Below are positions 24,201 to 36,648 of a stretch of DNA of 64,000 nucleotides, piece after piece. Below the pieces are notes generated by a model. The model worked only from the letters and a program-made list of their open reading frames with translations. It ran no database searches and had not been told where the DNA came from. Source of the stretch: Solea solea (taxonomy: Eukaryota > Chordata > Actinopteri > Pleuronectiformes > Soleidae); contig NC_081146.1 of the NCBI RefSeq assembly GCF_958295425.1, positions 17,369,458 through 17,433,457 on the forward strand, written 5' to 3'. A program made the position numbers and the translations under genes. The first letter of the stretch is position 1, and each line of letters begins with the position of its first letter.

Positions 24201-24835
24201 AAATGGGGGCCATGTGCTCCTACAAATTCCAAATTCCCAAGACCCAGTGTGCAGTTGGCCCACTTTACTGTCAACATGTGTGAATGCCATGCTCGATAAA
24301 TTTCTCTTTGAATTCTCTCACTACAATTTATGAGACGTGCAACATGGGGTTGCAACTCTTTTGAAGCCTGCACACTTGCAGTGCTCGATGCGTTTACATT
24401 CCCATTTCAAGGGGGGAAAAAATCCGAAATAGGGAGAAGTTGGCACAAAACACCCTGCAGTTTAAAGAGTTTAAAATGTATTTACACTCTGTTGTGACTC
24501 CTGGGAACTGTTTTCTACACACTAATGAGGTCGAGGAGCAAGTTTCAATCTGTTATTCCTGGCATCATCGCACCAGTCACAGCCATACCACCTTCACTCC
24601 TTTTTTCCCCCCTCGCAGTAGCCCATTGCAAATAATAAATAAGAGGAAATACATCATCCCCTTTTCAGTCCGAGAGCCAAGAGCGGGTCTGCCAAAGTTA
24701 ACACAAAATAATCTTAGGTAATGATCAGCAAACGTGTATAAAGTTTCATAGAGCATGACTTCACATAATCCCTGTTTAGATCATTTTGGGCTGGCGCAAT
24801 CTCAACTGTGATGCTGCTGCAGAGGAAAGCCATGC

Positions 24836-24838
<3 letters not shown>

Positions 24839-24876
<38 letters not shown>

Positions 24877-24886
24877 ACACACACAG
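24839..24886. repeat. CA microsatellite
   Basis: Seventeen AC units are followed by an interrupted shorter run. Confidence 0.95.
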
Positions 24887-25021
24887 AGTGAAGCTTGTTT
24901 GTTTCACGTTGTTTTTATAAGTTGCTGTAATTGATTCGATACAGTGTAACACTGTGGCAGGGATTAGCTACCAGTCATAAATTGAGGAATTTGAGCAGAG
25001 GCTTTATTAGATGCTCATTCA

Positions 25022-25045
25022 TTTTTTTTTTTTTTTTTTTTTTTT
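25022..25045. repeat. Poly-T tract
   Basis: Twenty-four T in a row; it could be a retroelement tail on the minus strand, but no adjoining element was recognised. Confidence 0.9.
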
Positions 25046-26187
25046 AAATATGTGTTATATTTTCCAGTAAGTCACACACATCAGTGACTCAGATACCAAA
25101 CATTTCATCATGGCTCAATTAAATGAAACTATTTGCTCAATGTTAAAGGGAAAAAAAAAATTACATTTTTTTTTTCAGTGTTCTACCTACAGCAGTGTGC
25201 AGATGGAAAGCTGGGGGGGTCTCTATGCAACAACACAGAGGAAAGAAGCGAAACACAATCCAGACATTGTTTACCCTGTTTCTGATGTAAAGGCCACTTA
25301 CTGTCGTGTCCAATCCCTAACCCTTAATTTGCTGCCCTAGCCTTTGAAGTGTGTGCATATTTCTGTTTCCTGACACTACCTTTCCTCTCCCTCTCGCTCT
25401 CTCCTCCTCCGAGCTCTCGCAGTTGATATTGCAACTGGATAGGCCATGTTTCCATGTAGGGGCTCTTTTTAGGCCTGCTTGGATGATAGAAAACACAAGT
25501 GGGGAAGGGGAAAAAGAGTGCTGGGTGCACAGATCCACAGAGAGGCCCCAGCTCCGGCCCAGACAACGCTGCAGGGGATTAGAGCACACCCTGGCAGCAG
25601 AATGGTTTCACTTAAGAATTTCAGTAATCACTTTTAGGAGTGTAATATATAGCTGACCTTCGGCAGCGCCACACGACCCCCCGCTCCCCCAGCCATTTGA
25701 TCAAAGGAAGCGGCAGTGGCTGTGCAAACAGGCGCTATCAGTGGACTCCAATGGATTTACTGCCTGCTTCTTCTCTCTTGTCTCCCCTGAGTCGTGTGCT
25801 GATACACACAGAAACCAGTTTCATCTTACAGAACCTATTTTTCTCCCACTACTAATTTACGGGCCAGATCATGACTTGGGGGAACTTAAGGTATAGGAGG
25901 AGGGAGGGAGGGGGCGAGAGGCCTCAAGGAAGGGGAGATAGAGGAGGTGGAAGCAGCTCAGGGCCCTCATCCACTGCCTGCTGACTGGGACCGGTAGAGC
26001 GGTTCTCACCGTCATGGGAAAAGCCCAGTAGGTGCTCTCTCCTCAGCTGGAGCAGCCAAACACTGTGGCCTGTGCTCCAGGAACAATAACAGCGGCCAGA
26101 AAAGGACAGAGGGCCAGCCCAGTAGGGTTTATATAGTTACCCTAAATCACAGGAGGCTCTGACAAAGAAGTGGGGAGAGAGGATGTG

Positions 26188-26201
26188 GGTACCATAGCAA
26201 C
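26188..26201 (+). promoter_or_regulatory. RFX X-box-like motif
   Basis: GGTACCATAGCAAC has one mismatch to the GTNRCCNNRGYAAC consensus. It lies in a GC-richer block (25650-26200) of the desert after eny2. Confidence 0.3.
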
Positions 26202-27421
26202 TATTAATAACCTAATACATACTGGTGTGAACACAGCCAGGGTGTCTCCAAGTCTCCATCAGGCTGTAGTTTCACGTTTCTTAATTTTTAATCACACTCT
26301 GGGTCACACTGACTATAGCAGCTCAAACTGCAGTTTCCACAATGCATTTTTATCTGACTGTTTCATTAATTCACGTGGCATAATTGTTATTAATTATTAA
26401 CGGTTACTGTAATTGCTCACCGGTGAGACATCAGCACATTGATTATGGTGCAAAATACATGAACACATTAACCTTTGTGCTTTTATGAGGAAACATATTT
26501 CATCTGGTGATTTGGAAATTTAATTCCAAAATTAAATAATTGTTCAACTGCAATTTTAAATTCTCTTAAATGTTTCTTGCTAAACTCATTTTCTATTAGA
26601 TGAATGTGAAAGAAAACCTCACTAAAAGACATCTATGTTTCTATTTCAGCTTGAATGCCATTTTGTTAAAAAACAAAAAAGAAAAGAAAAAAGAAGCTTT
26701 GCTAAAGATGTAGTTTGCCCAGCAGGGAGTACCATCTTTAGCCAGTTGAGGGTGGTAAAGAACAGATGACGACAGATATCTATACAATGAATATGAAGAG
26801 CTACAGTAGGTCATTCAAACCACTGACACAACCTCATTTACATATGTTACATATATTTGTATATTTATATAAGTGTCTTTCATGAAAACAATGTACAAGA
26901 TGTACATTATTTCTTATAAGGAAATCAAAATCACCATAAACACACTTAATTAATAGAACTGAAAGGTTAATAATAAAACTGCCGTAAGCTGTTTGGTTGT
27001 CATGTCAGGGAGTGTTTATGCGACTCAGTTGATGACAATCTGTGGTGTGCCATTAAATGACCACAGGAAGTCCTGTGCTTTTATGTGCTTCTTAGACAAG
27101 CTTAGGGTAGGAAGAAGAAAAAAAAGAAAAGAAAACTGTGTCCTGATTCAAGCATGCAAAAGCAACTCACCACATGTTCTGTCAGAAACAAGAGGGTAGG
27201 ACCCCAACAGAAGTAACACAAGTAAAATATGGACTTTTCCCTGCTTTTCATTGGCAAGGCCATCGCAGGTCAGCAAAGGGTTCTCTTTAAGGCTACAACT
27301 CGGGGGGGAAAGGTGGGTGTTCTGCCTATTCAAGTGCAAATTTACACTCACCTGAATCTAGTTTGGAAGTTATGTAACCACTGTATTTGACATTTGCGAT
27401 AAGGAGTAAGTGGAGTTGTGG

Positions 27422-27438
27422 CCCCCCCCCCCCCCCCC
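27422..27438. repeat. Poly-C tract
   Basis: Seventeen C in a row, G-rich on the minus strand. Confidence 0.95.
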
Positions 27439-28478
27439 GAAATATTCTGATCATGCATTCGCCTCATCAGCTGATAAGGTTCCTTGTATGAAGAGCAAAC
27501 AGAAGGCAAAAGTACCCCGCCATAAATTCTCTGTGGCCCATGGCCATGTAAGTCTTTTATGGTGTGACACAGCTACAAGCAGACTGATAAGTCTGATATC
27601 TGACTGTCTGCCGTGTGATTACCATAATACATCTGGTCAGGTGTGATGCTAATTGTGTGAGAGTAAGACGTGCTACGTTCTCGCTTGGGTAGGATGAACC
27701 CTGCTCAGGCTGTGATGGTGCAATTGCCTTCTTCGTCTTACACCGAGAGCCAGCTCCATCAAAACAGGGAGAATTCTGGGTTCGCGGATAGGCGACTGGC
27801 CTCAAAGTTGCATCAAGCCACTTCATTTGCTTAATTTGGACCTCTGATCGTACAGCAGATACATGTGACCAAGTTGGGTTAGCATATGTGTGCATGGGTG
27901 TGTGAATCAGCTGAGGCTCATGTGGCTGGCCTTGCTCTCTGCGACCCAGCAGGGCTCAGCCACCAGCTGCCTAGCACCCACTACACATTCCTGCTTTATT
28001 CCCAGGTTTGCCTCCCTCTGCTGCACCAGTGAGGACAAAATCTATACCAGCTGCAACATCATTAAGTAAATGGGATCCTTGCACAAGTTTTTTTCTTTTT
28101 CTTTTTCAAGGCATTGTTTTGAATGTTAGTCACGTCAGTTGTGAAAAAGGCCTGTGCATGTGCAGGTCAAGAACATATATTATTTCTTGACTGAGGTTGT
28201 AGTCGCCTCGCTTATTTTGCAGCCCTGCAAGCAAAGTCATATGCTCATCTGAACACAGTTTCCATCCTATGTGCAGCATTAAAGTCTGTGAAGTTTAGAG
28301 AAACCCTTATTCTGCTGCTCAGCCTCATTGTCTGCACACTTATATTTCATGTCAAATTGCTGCTTTTAAAGCACAATGAGTTGCATTATAGAGCCACAGG
28401 GGGCAACATAAATCAGATTTATTATCTTTTATTAGCATTGCACACATGTATTTTTCCTAAAGACTTAGCCCCTGGGGT

Positions 28479-28522
<44 letters not shown>
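28479..28522. repeat. Compound TC/CA microsatellite
   Basis: A TC run passes directly into a CA run at 28500; it abuts the repeat copies that start at 28520. Confidence 0.95.
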
Positions 28523-29095
28523 TGTTTGCAAAGTTATTCTTAGGATACAGTTTAACAAAACCTTATCCCTAACCTTAAACATAGCCAGTTAATGCCTAAC
28601 CCTAACCTTCACCTAACAACAATTCATACATTCTGCGCTTCGTTAGCACCAGGGTTTGATTCTCATGAGGACTACTAGTCCTGTCAAGGTCTGTAGTTAT
28701 GCCAGAAAAGATCCTTAAGGAAACAAATACAAGTACATACATACACACATGCTTACACGGCTATTCTTGTTAGGACCTTGCATTGACAGTCATCTAACCA
28801 CAACCTTATCCCTCTCCTGAACCATTGGATGTTGTCCATGTACAGTGCCTTGAGATAATGTATGTGATGATTTGGCGCTATACAAATAAAACTGATTTGA
28901 ATTGAATTGAACCATAACACATAAAAGCCTAATGCTAACCTGAACCAAACAATTCACATCATGCCCCTCTTACCATAACCAGGACCATGGAAATAAGGTT
29001 CTGTCTCATTAGGACCAGGCTTTAGTCCCATGAGATTGACTACTGGTTCTGACAGTGTCAGTGTTTATACTAGAAAACATCCCAAAGAGGTTACA
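28520..29095 (+). repeat. Two tandem diverged copies of a CCTAACCCTAACC-type repeat
   Basis: Copy 1 (about 28520-28727) and copy 2 (about 28745-29095) share, in order, an ATTCTT.GGA block, AACCTTATCCCT, a CTAACCT block, AACAATTC, an ACCAGG.TTT block, CATGAG, GACTACT and AGAAAA. Copy 2 is longer because a LINE/SINE tail has inserted into it. The repeat type is familiar from fish genomes and is not telomeric. Confidence 0.7.
28826..28907 (+). mobile_element. Truncated LINE/SINE 3' tail nested in an older repeat
   Basis: The insert carries GTGCCTTGAGATAATG, TTTGGCGCTATACAAATAAA and a GAATT-repeat end, typical of fish LINE/SINE 3' tails. It is flanked by TGAACCAT at 28818-28825 and 28908-28915, an eight-base target duplication. 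Only about 82 bases were inserted, consistent with 5' truncation. Confidence 0.75.
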
Positions 29096-32000
29096 AAGAT
29101 GGACATACACACAGACAGAGAGAGATATTTGCATGCCAAGACCCTGCAAAAAAAAGTGTCCACACTCACTATACAAAGCTATCAGACAGCACGCTGCCAG
29201 ACACACACACCCTTCCCTTCAGACTGCTGTTACAGCACTCCAAGCACAGCTGTCAAAACTCAGGGACTTTCAACACAACAATAGTGAGATAGCGTGGGAG
29301 GGTTAAAGAAAAACGGTGGAAGTCGAGCTGACACAACTGAGCAACTCAGATGCTCTTTATGGGGCTTGCACAGCTTGGATCCACATTCTCCAAATCACTT
29401 CTCCTTCCCCCCCCCCCCCATTCCTTCCTGTCACTCATGTTCTTCTGTCTAATATCCTCTCTTTCCAGTCGTCTCACTACATCCAGACACTGTCCACTGT
29501 GTTGTCTCACATCAACTCTCATAACAGCTCCGGAAGACCTCCCTCAACCTCACGCCTCGCATGTGAGTCCACACGTCCAAGAGGAGTAATAACTCTGAAA
29601 TCCTCCAAATCAGGTCATGTCAAATTAAGGGAGGTATTTCAGGAGCCCACCCAAGTCTCTGAAGGGGTCAACGGAAAGCTGCTTGAGGCCAAATTTGCAT
29701 GTCAAAATACACTGGATGATTCAGACTACATCATACAGTGGGACTGAGGCCTGGCTCGTTAGTGTCTCTCAGTCTCTGAGATGCTGCAGATTTGGCCTCA
29801 GTGGCAGGTGTGGACACGGGTGAGAACTCCTGTTGGCATGCAGAGACTGGCAAATCAAAACGTTTCTCTTAATTGCAGCAAGCAAGTGCTCCTCGCTTAA
29901 CTGCCTGCAATAATAGTTTTTGCATCATTTCCATTCCAAATCCCTGCTAAGAAAATGAAATGTAACCGCTGAGGCTAAAATCATGTGTTTCCTGGTGTTG
30001 ACTCAAAGGCACAAATGTTGTCTAGTGATGGATTGCAGTTGCACACCTGAAGCTGCTTCTGCAGAAATGCAGGTTATAGCATACAGGTTAATAATCATAA
30101 AGTCCATCTGGGTTTCTGGGTTCTATTACTGGAATATAATCTGTAGGAATCTATTCTGAGGCTAAAAAGACATGTCTTTTATCACAGCTTTATCTCTGAT
30201 AGCACAGAGATGTGTTGGACACAGATAAGGTTTGGACCTTGCTTGGTTTTAACAATCATTTGGCAACTCAACAAGCATTCCAGAGGAGTTCACACTACCC
30301 GGTGATTTATTGCCAGGATATGGCTGTATAGGGAGAGTGTGTAGGTTCCAGGTTGAAGTAGCTGGTGGCACGGCAGGTCAGTGAGATAGCTGAGCCACAT
30401 AGCGGTCTGGGATCCATTCAGGAAAGCTCCCAAGGGGGCTGTTGTCGGTAGGGAGGCGATAAATACCAATTTTAAGCACTTTCTTTGGCTGATGTTGTTT
30501 AATGTTTTTAATTTTCAGGAAATATGAGAGCTAATCTAACCTAAAACATTGTATTATTGGGAGGATGGATGGTTGTAATTACTGTAACACAACTCATTAC
30601 TTTTTGCTGTACACACTAAAATGCTAAATTGCGCAATAAAAGATTTTTTTTCTTCTTTTTTTCATCAAATCTTGTGATTTCCATCATGTTTCTCGTATAC
30701 CTAAGGTAATATATTTACAGAATATCCTATTTATCTGTGCCATTGTTTAAACATGTTTATCTACGGCACAGTAAACACTAACCCCATCACATATAAAGTG
30801 ACACATTTGTATAAAGAGCTTTCAAAATAGTGCAAAATACAACACCTGTAGTTCAAGTTGTATTTGGAAAATGTTATGACATGTCCCGCGGCTTTCTTTT
30901 AAAATATGACGCTAATTTGAAAGAATGAACAAATCGGCATCCGAGCTTTGTTTTGTTTTTCACTAACTCTTTGGCTGCTAAATGCTTCATGGTGTTCAAC
31001 AACCATTTGCACAATTTGGCTGCAGGTTTTTTTGGGTTTTTTTGTTGTTGATGAAACTGATGTTGTTTGATGAGTGGGGGCCAGTCAAACAAGTCCAACA
31101 AATGACAACTGCACTCATAATATTTTGCAACTAGACAAGAACAAGGTTCATCAAAATGCTTTTCTTTAATCTGTGCACACTCCTCATGCAGTGAAGCCAC
31201 ATGCACTGACCTGTGCATCCAGAAAACCATGGACCTGCCATACAAACCAACCCAATGAGGTCTGAATTATGTTTTTTTTTTCGCTTCTTTAATGTGATAA
31301 ATAAATCAATTAAAGGCACTGTTCAACTTGTTCTATAGCTTCTTGGGGCTCTTATGACATTTGACCTCTTTCTTTCAGTTTCCAGATTTCCAGGTTAACA
31401 AAAAAATGAAGCCTGTTCTGTATTCAAAATGATGTTGCTACTGTGGATGTGAATTTCTTAAACCCGCAGTGGGACCAATCTTTTTGTCACCCCTTCTTTT
31501 TTTCCTACACATGCTCGCAACACCCCAGACTCATCTGCGTGCTCTATCTGAGAAAACATATATGCTTCTTAAGGAGCAGAAAGAGATGCCAAGCACTGCT
31601 CAAGTGCTAGGAAATGGTGCGGTTTCAAAATTCCTAGATTAGGACCTGAATCTGCAGTCCCCCCACCACTAGTTTAAGTGGCTGTGGTGCACACACAAAC
31701 CCTCGGAGACCATAGAAATATACACAGTGGTTTAATGTTGGGCTCGAGCCAAGACAAATGACTGCTTCAGGTAAAAACAAACTGTGGCCCCAGCAGATTT
31801 TTTTCCCCCCATTTGCAAGTTTTGGGGCAACTTCTCTTTGTGTGTCAACAGTTCTTACGCATACGTTCCACTTCGACTTCTCCACCCTTAAAACTCCTTG
31901 GGCTTGTGAATTATTCAGTACCAGGAATTGAATTGAAATTGGTTCTCTGTGGATAGAAGTGCTTCATAGGTTTTAAAGTGGAACAACCCCTTTCAAATCC

Positions 32001-32098
32001 ATTATAGAAGTTATTTGTGACACCAAAAAAAAAAGGGAGTGGAAGATTTTTTTTTTTTTGTCCTATTCATGCATGAAGCACGATCTTGAGTTACAGGT

Positions 32099-32127
32099 AT
32101 ACACACACACACACTCTCTCTCTCTCG
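32099..32127. repeat. Compound AC/TC microsatellite
   Basis: A short AC run is followed by a TC run. Confidence 0.9.
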
Positions 32128-32539
32128 CTTATACATCCGGAGGTTTATTAATTCAGTCTACAGTTGGCCATTATAAAAGTCCTGACTATACCCACAGCTG
32201 CAGTAAATCTTGCATAAGATTTTCCCTCTGTTGTGTCATCTGGTCATTTACCTGTGCACAGCTTTCCTGTCATATGTTTGTGTTTATGAGCAGCGATACA
32301 TATTATGAGCTATTTAAACTGTAGTGCACCAGATAATGGTCCTGTATACCGTAAGGTCTTGGCATGTTCTATTCTGTCAGAAAAATTATGTCTCATAAAT
32401 ATTCACTCACACATTTAGATTTTTTTCTAGTTTTCCCAGCTCTTATTTGTTTTAAATGTAGATTAGTTCTAAATGATCTCTGTTGGTATTAACTAAAGAC
32501 AGTACAATCATGACTAACATTATGAAAACATCCTCATGT

Positions 32540-32605
32540 CAGTGTCCTAGAATGGTCACCTGAGTCCCACCTGAGAGTTTTCAATGATCACCTGAGTTCC
32601 ACCTG
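32540..32605 (+). repeat. Short tandem duplication, about 32-base unit
   Basis: GGTCACCTGAGTCCCACCTG and TGATCACCTGAGTTCCACCT lie about 32 bases apart with few mismatches. Confidence 0.5.
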
Positions 32606-33559
32606 AGGGAAGTGGGAAAAGCCTGTAGAGGCTCTGAGTGGCTTCAATTAAGAGAACAATTGCTTTAGTCACACAATTATGAGCTCAGGGTAACTAAATG
32701 CAAAAGGCCCCGAAGGAGCGCAGCTAAAGATCTCTGGCATCCCATTCAATGTGGTCCCCCCGCCCCCCGCTGCTCATTACTGGGACCACCAACTGGGAGC
32801 AACATTACTGAAATGAGCTACAACAGAACAGTACTGCAACAGGCACGAGTGACTCAGCTTTGACAACCAAATGGAGCAGTGTTACAGAAAAGAGCAACAA
32901 AGGTTCCTGAGTGATGAGGCTACAGTGCAACAATACAATAGGTGGATTCATGTGGGTTTTCAAGAGTCATTGTGAAAAAGCATCAGAGACACATGAGCTC
33001 TGATGTTTTTTTTTTGAAAAGCTTATTATATTTGATAGAAGTACTTTATATATCCTGTTCAAAATTTTACTCAAATAAAGGTTAGAACAGTAAAGTTATT
33101 TTTTTTACAATTACATCTACATCCGAGTATCACATTCATTAAACTTGCCAGGTTTGTTATCTTTTGAGTGATCTCTAAAGTGACCAGTAGTCAAATGTAC
33201 AATGTTTGTCTGTGAAATTACTTTTTCCTCACGTGCATTTGATAGAAACTTAGTTTTACTCAGATACTATTGATTAGAGTCAAAATTACATACAGCAACA
33301 TTTAGATACTATTTTGACCTCAATGCTTTTATAAGCATCTTATAAATTGTGCACAAGTTCAGTATGTTGGTATGATAACATCTACTAAACACTACAGTAC
33401 ACACGGTAAATCTGAGGCTCAATACACTGTACTTCCGAGACTACTAATAAATCTAAATAGTGGACAATTTAAAATGCGCACACAACATGACAAATCAGAG
33501 CAAAATCAGCCTGATTACAATTCACCCTCAGGAGGTCATGAATGTGTAAATATAACATT

Positions 33560-33710
33560 TCATAGTCATTGAGCTGGTTCCCAAATGTGAACCCACCAAG
33601 GTCATTTCATTCAATTCTCTGGGCAATATAGTGTATATATCTGCACCGAATCTCATGACCATCCATCAAGTTGTTGATATTTCAGTTAAGGCCACACTGG
33701 TAAAACGAGG
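33560..33710 (+). repeat. Diverged teleost interspersed repeat
   Basis: ATCTGCACCGAATCTCATGA, CCATCCATCAAGTTGTTGAT and ATTTCAGT follow a repeat pattern frequent in fish genomes (in which 'AATTTCATGGCAATCCATCC' precedes 'GTTGTTGAGATATTTCA'). Class not assigned. Confidence 0.5.
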
Positions 33711-36640
33711 GAACAACACATGCAACTCACATGAACGCTCTTTCGAAGCAATTAGCATACACAATAAAGCTTATATAAACATAGAAACATTAACAGCAAC
33801 ATCAGTCTATACAGTTATAGACGCTATTGTCCAGTCCCATATCTCACCCACATATGTGACTCACTAAATTTGGCCCAGTGACTTTTTATAGCATATACTG
33901 CATGTTGATTGAGACCAACATAGTAAAGCTTTGGGTTATGACTTAATGACTCAGAATAAATGTGAGTCCCAAGGCTGGATCATTTATGAACCACTGCAAT
34001 AAACCTTCATTGTACACAACAGGTTATTTATGTGGCCATTCAGATTGCCCGACTGACATTTGTGCCATTGCTAAAACCAAGAAAATTACCATCCAGACAC
34101 AGATTGTGTAACAATCTTGTTAAATAATTGTTCATGGCCCCCGTTTTAAATTCTCACAAGGTAATGAAGAAGTCCCACGTGGATTATGGCTTTAGATCCC
34201 CAGATGTCTAACTTTACATATTTACTAAGCCACTTTAAAAATCAGAGATGTGGATGCAGAGAAAAAAAGGCAGTCATTCCTTGGAGGAGTGATTTTAAAA
34301 GCTGCAATATGCAGCGAGGTTAATATGTTATTCAGCACTATGCTGAGCTAATGGAAAAGCCTTAGATGAATGGCCTAATAATCCTTTAAGATATCGGTAT
34401 GTATACAGTTTGTGGAGAGATTAGCTGTTGAATTAATCATTCGATGAACTCATGTTTGTGAAATCCCTTTCACATGCCAGAGGGTTTTAGGACCGAGGCA
34501 ACTTTCTCTGACATTCCATAGGCCTCTCCTCCTCCTTCTCTTTGCCTATTTGCTGAATTCAGTGCTCAGCACTGTAAACGTGCATCAGTGAAGTCCTCAG
34601 AAGTCAACAGGATCTAAATAGGTTGATAAAATCAGCACCCATCTTGGGTACACTGTTTAGCTTTGTAACTCTGCAGAGCCACACAATGCCACTCAATTCA
34701 GGCTTTGCTTTGGCAACAGGATTTCTCCTTGGAGAGGAATGAATGTGCAAATGTGTTACAGGTGGGATTCATTACACCAAGACCTGGCACATTGGTACAA
34801 TTACCATGTAACAAACTAGGCAGCAAAGAAACGCTAAAATACAGCTATGCTTTGTAGGTGAGCGTACACTAGACTTTGTTTGTTTGTTTATATAATTGTC
34901 ACACGGACCGCAAACATTTTCCGGAACATTCTGCATCCAAGACTGTGGTTTAACGTGTTGTTTCACAGAGGATGAAGACAGAAAGCGAGGTCTTTTTCAC
35001 GCTCATTCAGTCTCCAGTTCCCCTCGCCCCTCCGACAAAGCCGGTTTTTGCATACGTAACATAGATAACACATGTTCCTAAAGTCGACTCACGATGAGAC
35101 TTTTATTCCTCTTCCAGCAGTCGAGTTAATGAATTGATGAATAATGTGCGTGGTGTTCTGTTTCAGTTCAGTGAGCTGTGGTCACATCACAGAGCGAGTT
35201 CACAGATCATAGCGTCCTCCACCCTCCTACACGGTGCACTGAAACCGTCGAGGAGCGAAAGGTATTTATTGTGCGGCGATACTGAATATGTAAGAGCTGT
35301 GTAGAGACTGAAGGTGTTCAACAGATCCTAATTATCACTGACGACTACAACGCATGGAATTCATTTGCACTGTTGGAAGCAATAACGTCTCGGGTCTGAC
35401 TGCACTGATGGGAACTGGCTTGCACAGATTTCTGCGTTTTGATTTGATTTGAAGCATATTTGAAATTTTCTTCTGCTAACTCTTGGACTGGCAGCTGTTT
35501 TCTGTCCCTTCACAAGTACACTCATGCATTCTCTGTGTAAATGTGAGCGCAGGGCACACAAAAAAAAACGTTAACATTCATCTTCGGCTGTCTGGTGGAC
35601 ACATTAAAGCAAGACTGAGGAGTTGTTGACCAGATATGACACATGCACTTTTAAATGAAAATATCTGAATTCATCAGTTAACTATAACCAGTAGTTTATT
35701 GTGGCTAATGTTATAAGTGTGTGCCCTGTTTTAAAGCTAATGTTGGTAAGTGTGGAAAAGCTACTTTGAAAAAAATGTGATACAGTAGCATTGCAAACTG
35801 GAAAGGATCAACTGTGCAGTTTTAAAGGTTCAAACAACATGATAAAATGTAATATTACTACACTACACGTTCATAAATGACCCGTTTCTAGCAATTAAGA
35901 AATATTCATGCAGTTGAGAATATAGTTTTCAGAGTCTACAAACATTGGTTATTTGTCACATACGTTAGTCTGGACAGTTTTAATACTGTTTTAATAATTC
36001 TTTTAAACAGTGTAAATGGGCCAAATATTGCATGAGAAGGTTTTGTCTGCACTATTGGATATAGATATTTGGTTTTAACTAACTTCTATGTAAACTAATT
36101 TGCATATTTAAGTTTTGTGGTTTGTGTATTTACAAAAACTTTAAACACTTAGCAAAGTTTGAGCTTTCACTTGGTGCAACGTGTTCCGTTATTTTCTGTT
36201 TGCTGTACTGATGTAACTATAGTCAAAGAATGTATAATCAAAATATGAACGAGCTATTGTAAGGAATGAGTAACAAGAGCTAATATATATCTCATTGATT
36301 ATTTTTGTGAATAAAAATATGTGCAATTTACTTTGAGTTCATCAAAAAGAACAAACACGAGCAACCACCCAGGCACACGCGGTGTAGCACACACATTTTT
36401 CAACCCAGGAATGCAGATCTCTCTCTCCCACTGGACAGCTGTGCGTCACTCACAACCATCCACCCTTCACACCTGGTGATCAAGGCAGGGTGCGTTCAAG
36501 TGACCCGCTTTCCAGAGTCCACATCCAGATAATTATTTCCAGTTGCAATTAGAATAACCGCAAATTTTTTTTTTTTCTCTGTGTGCAAAGGGGATCAGCA
36601 AATATCCTTTCCCCTCGTTCTTGCTTCTCTGACACGCTTG

Positions 36641-36648
36641 TATAAATA
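36641..36648 (+). promoter_or_regulatory. TATA-like element
   Basis: TATAAATA lies upstream of a short leucine-rich open frame at 36906-36968. There is no proof of transcription. Confidence 0.25.

Larger units (their letters stand above)
21231..28478. other. Intergenic, no gene recognised
   Basis: Simple repeats (24839-24886, 25022-25045, 27422-27438) sit in otherwise unique-looking sequence. The GC-richer block 25380-26200 stands out as possibly regulatory. No coding exon is supportable on either strand. Confidence 0.6.

Noticed and set aside
28555..28615. CCTAACCCTAACC resembling interstitial telomere sequence
   Set aside because: Not the TTAGGG unit in tandem; it belongs to an interspersed repeat present in two copies here.
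30874..31245. 123-codon minus-strand open frame, Lys/His/Cys-rich
   Set aside because: It has some charged, domain-like stretches but I recognise no family, and length is within chance.
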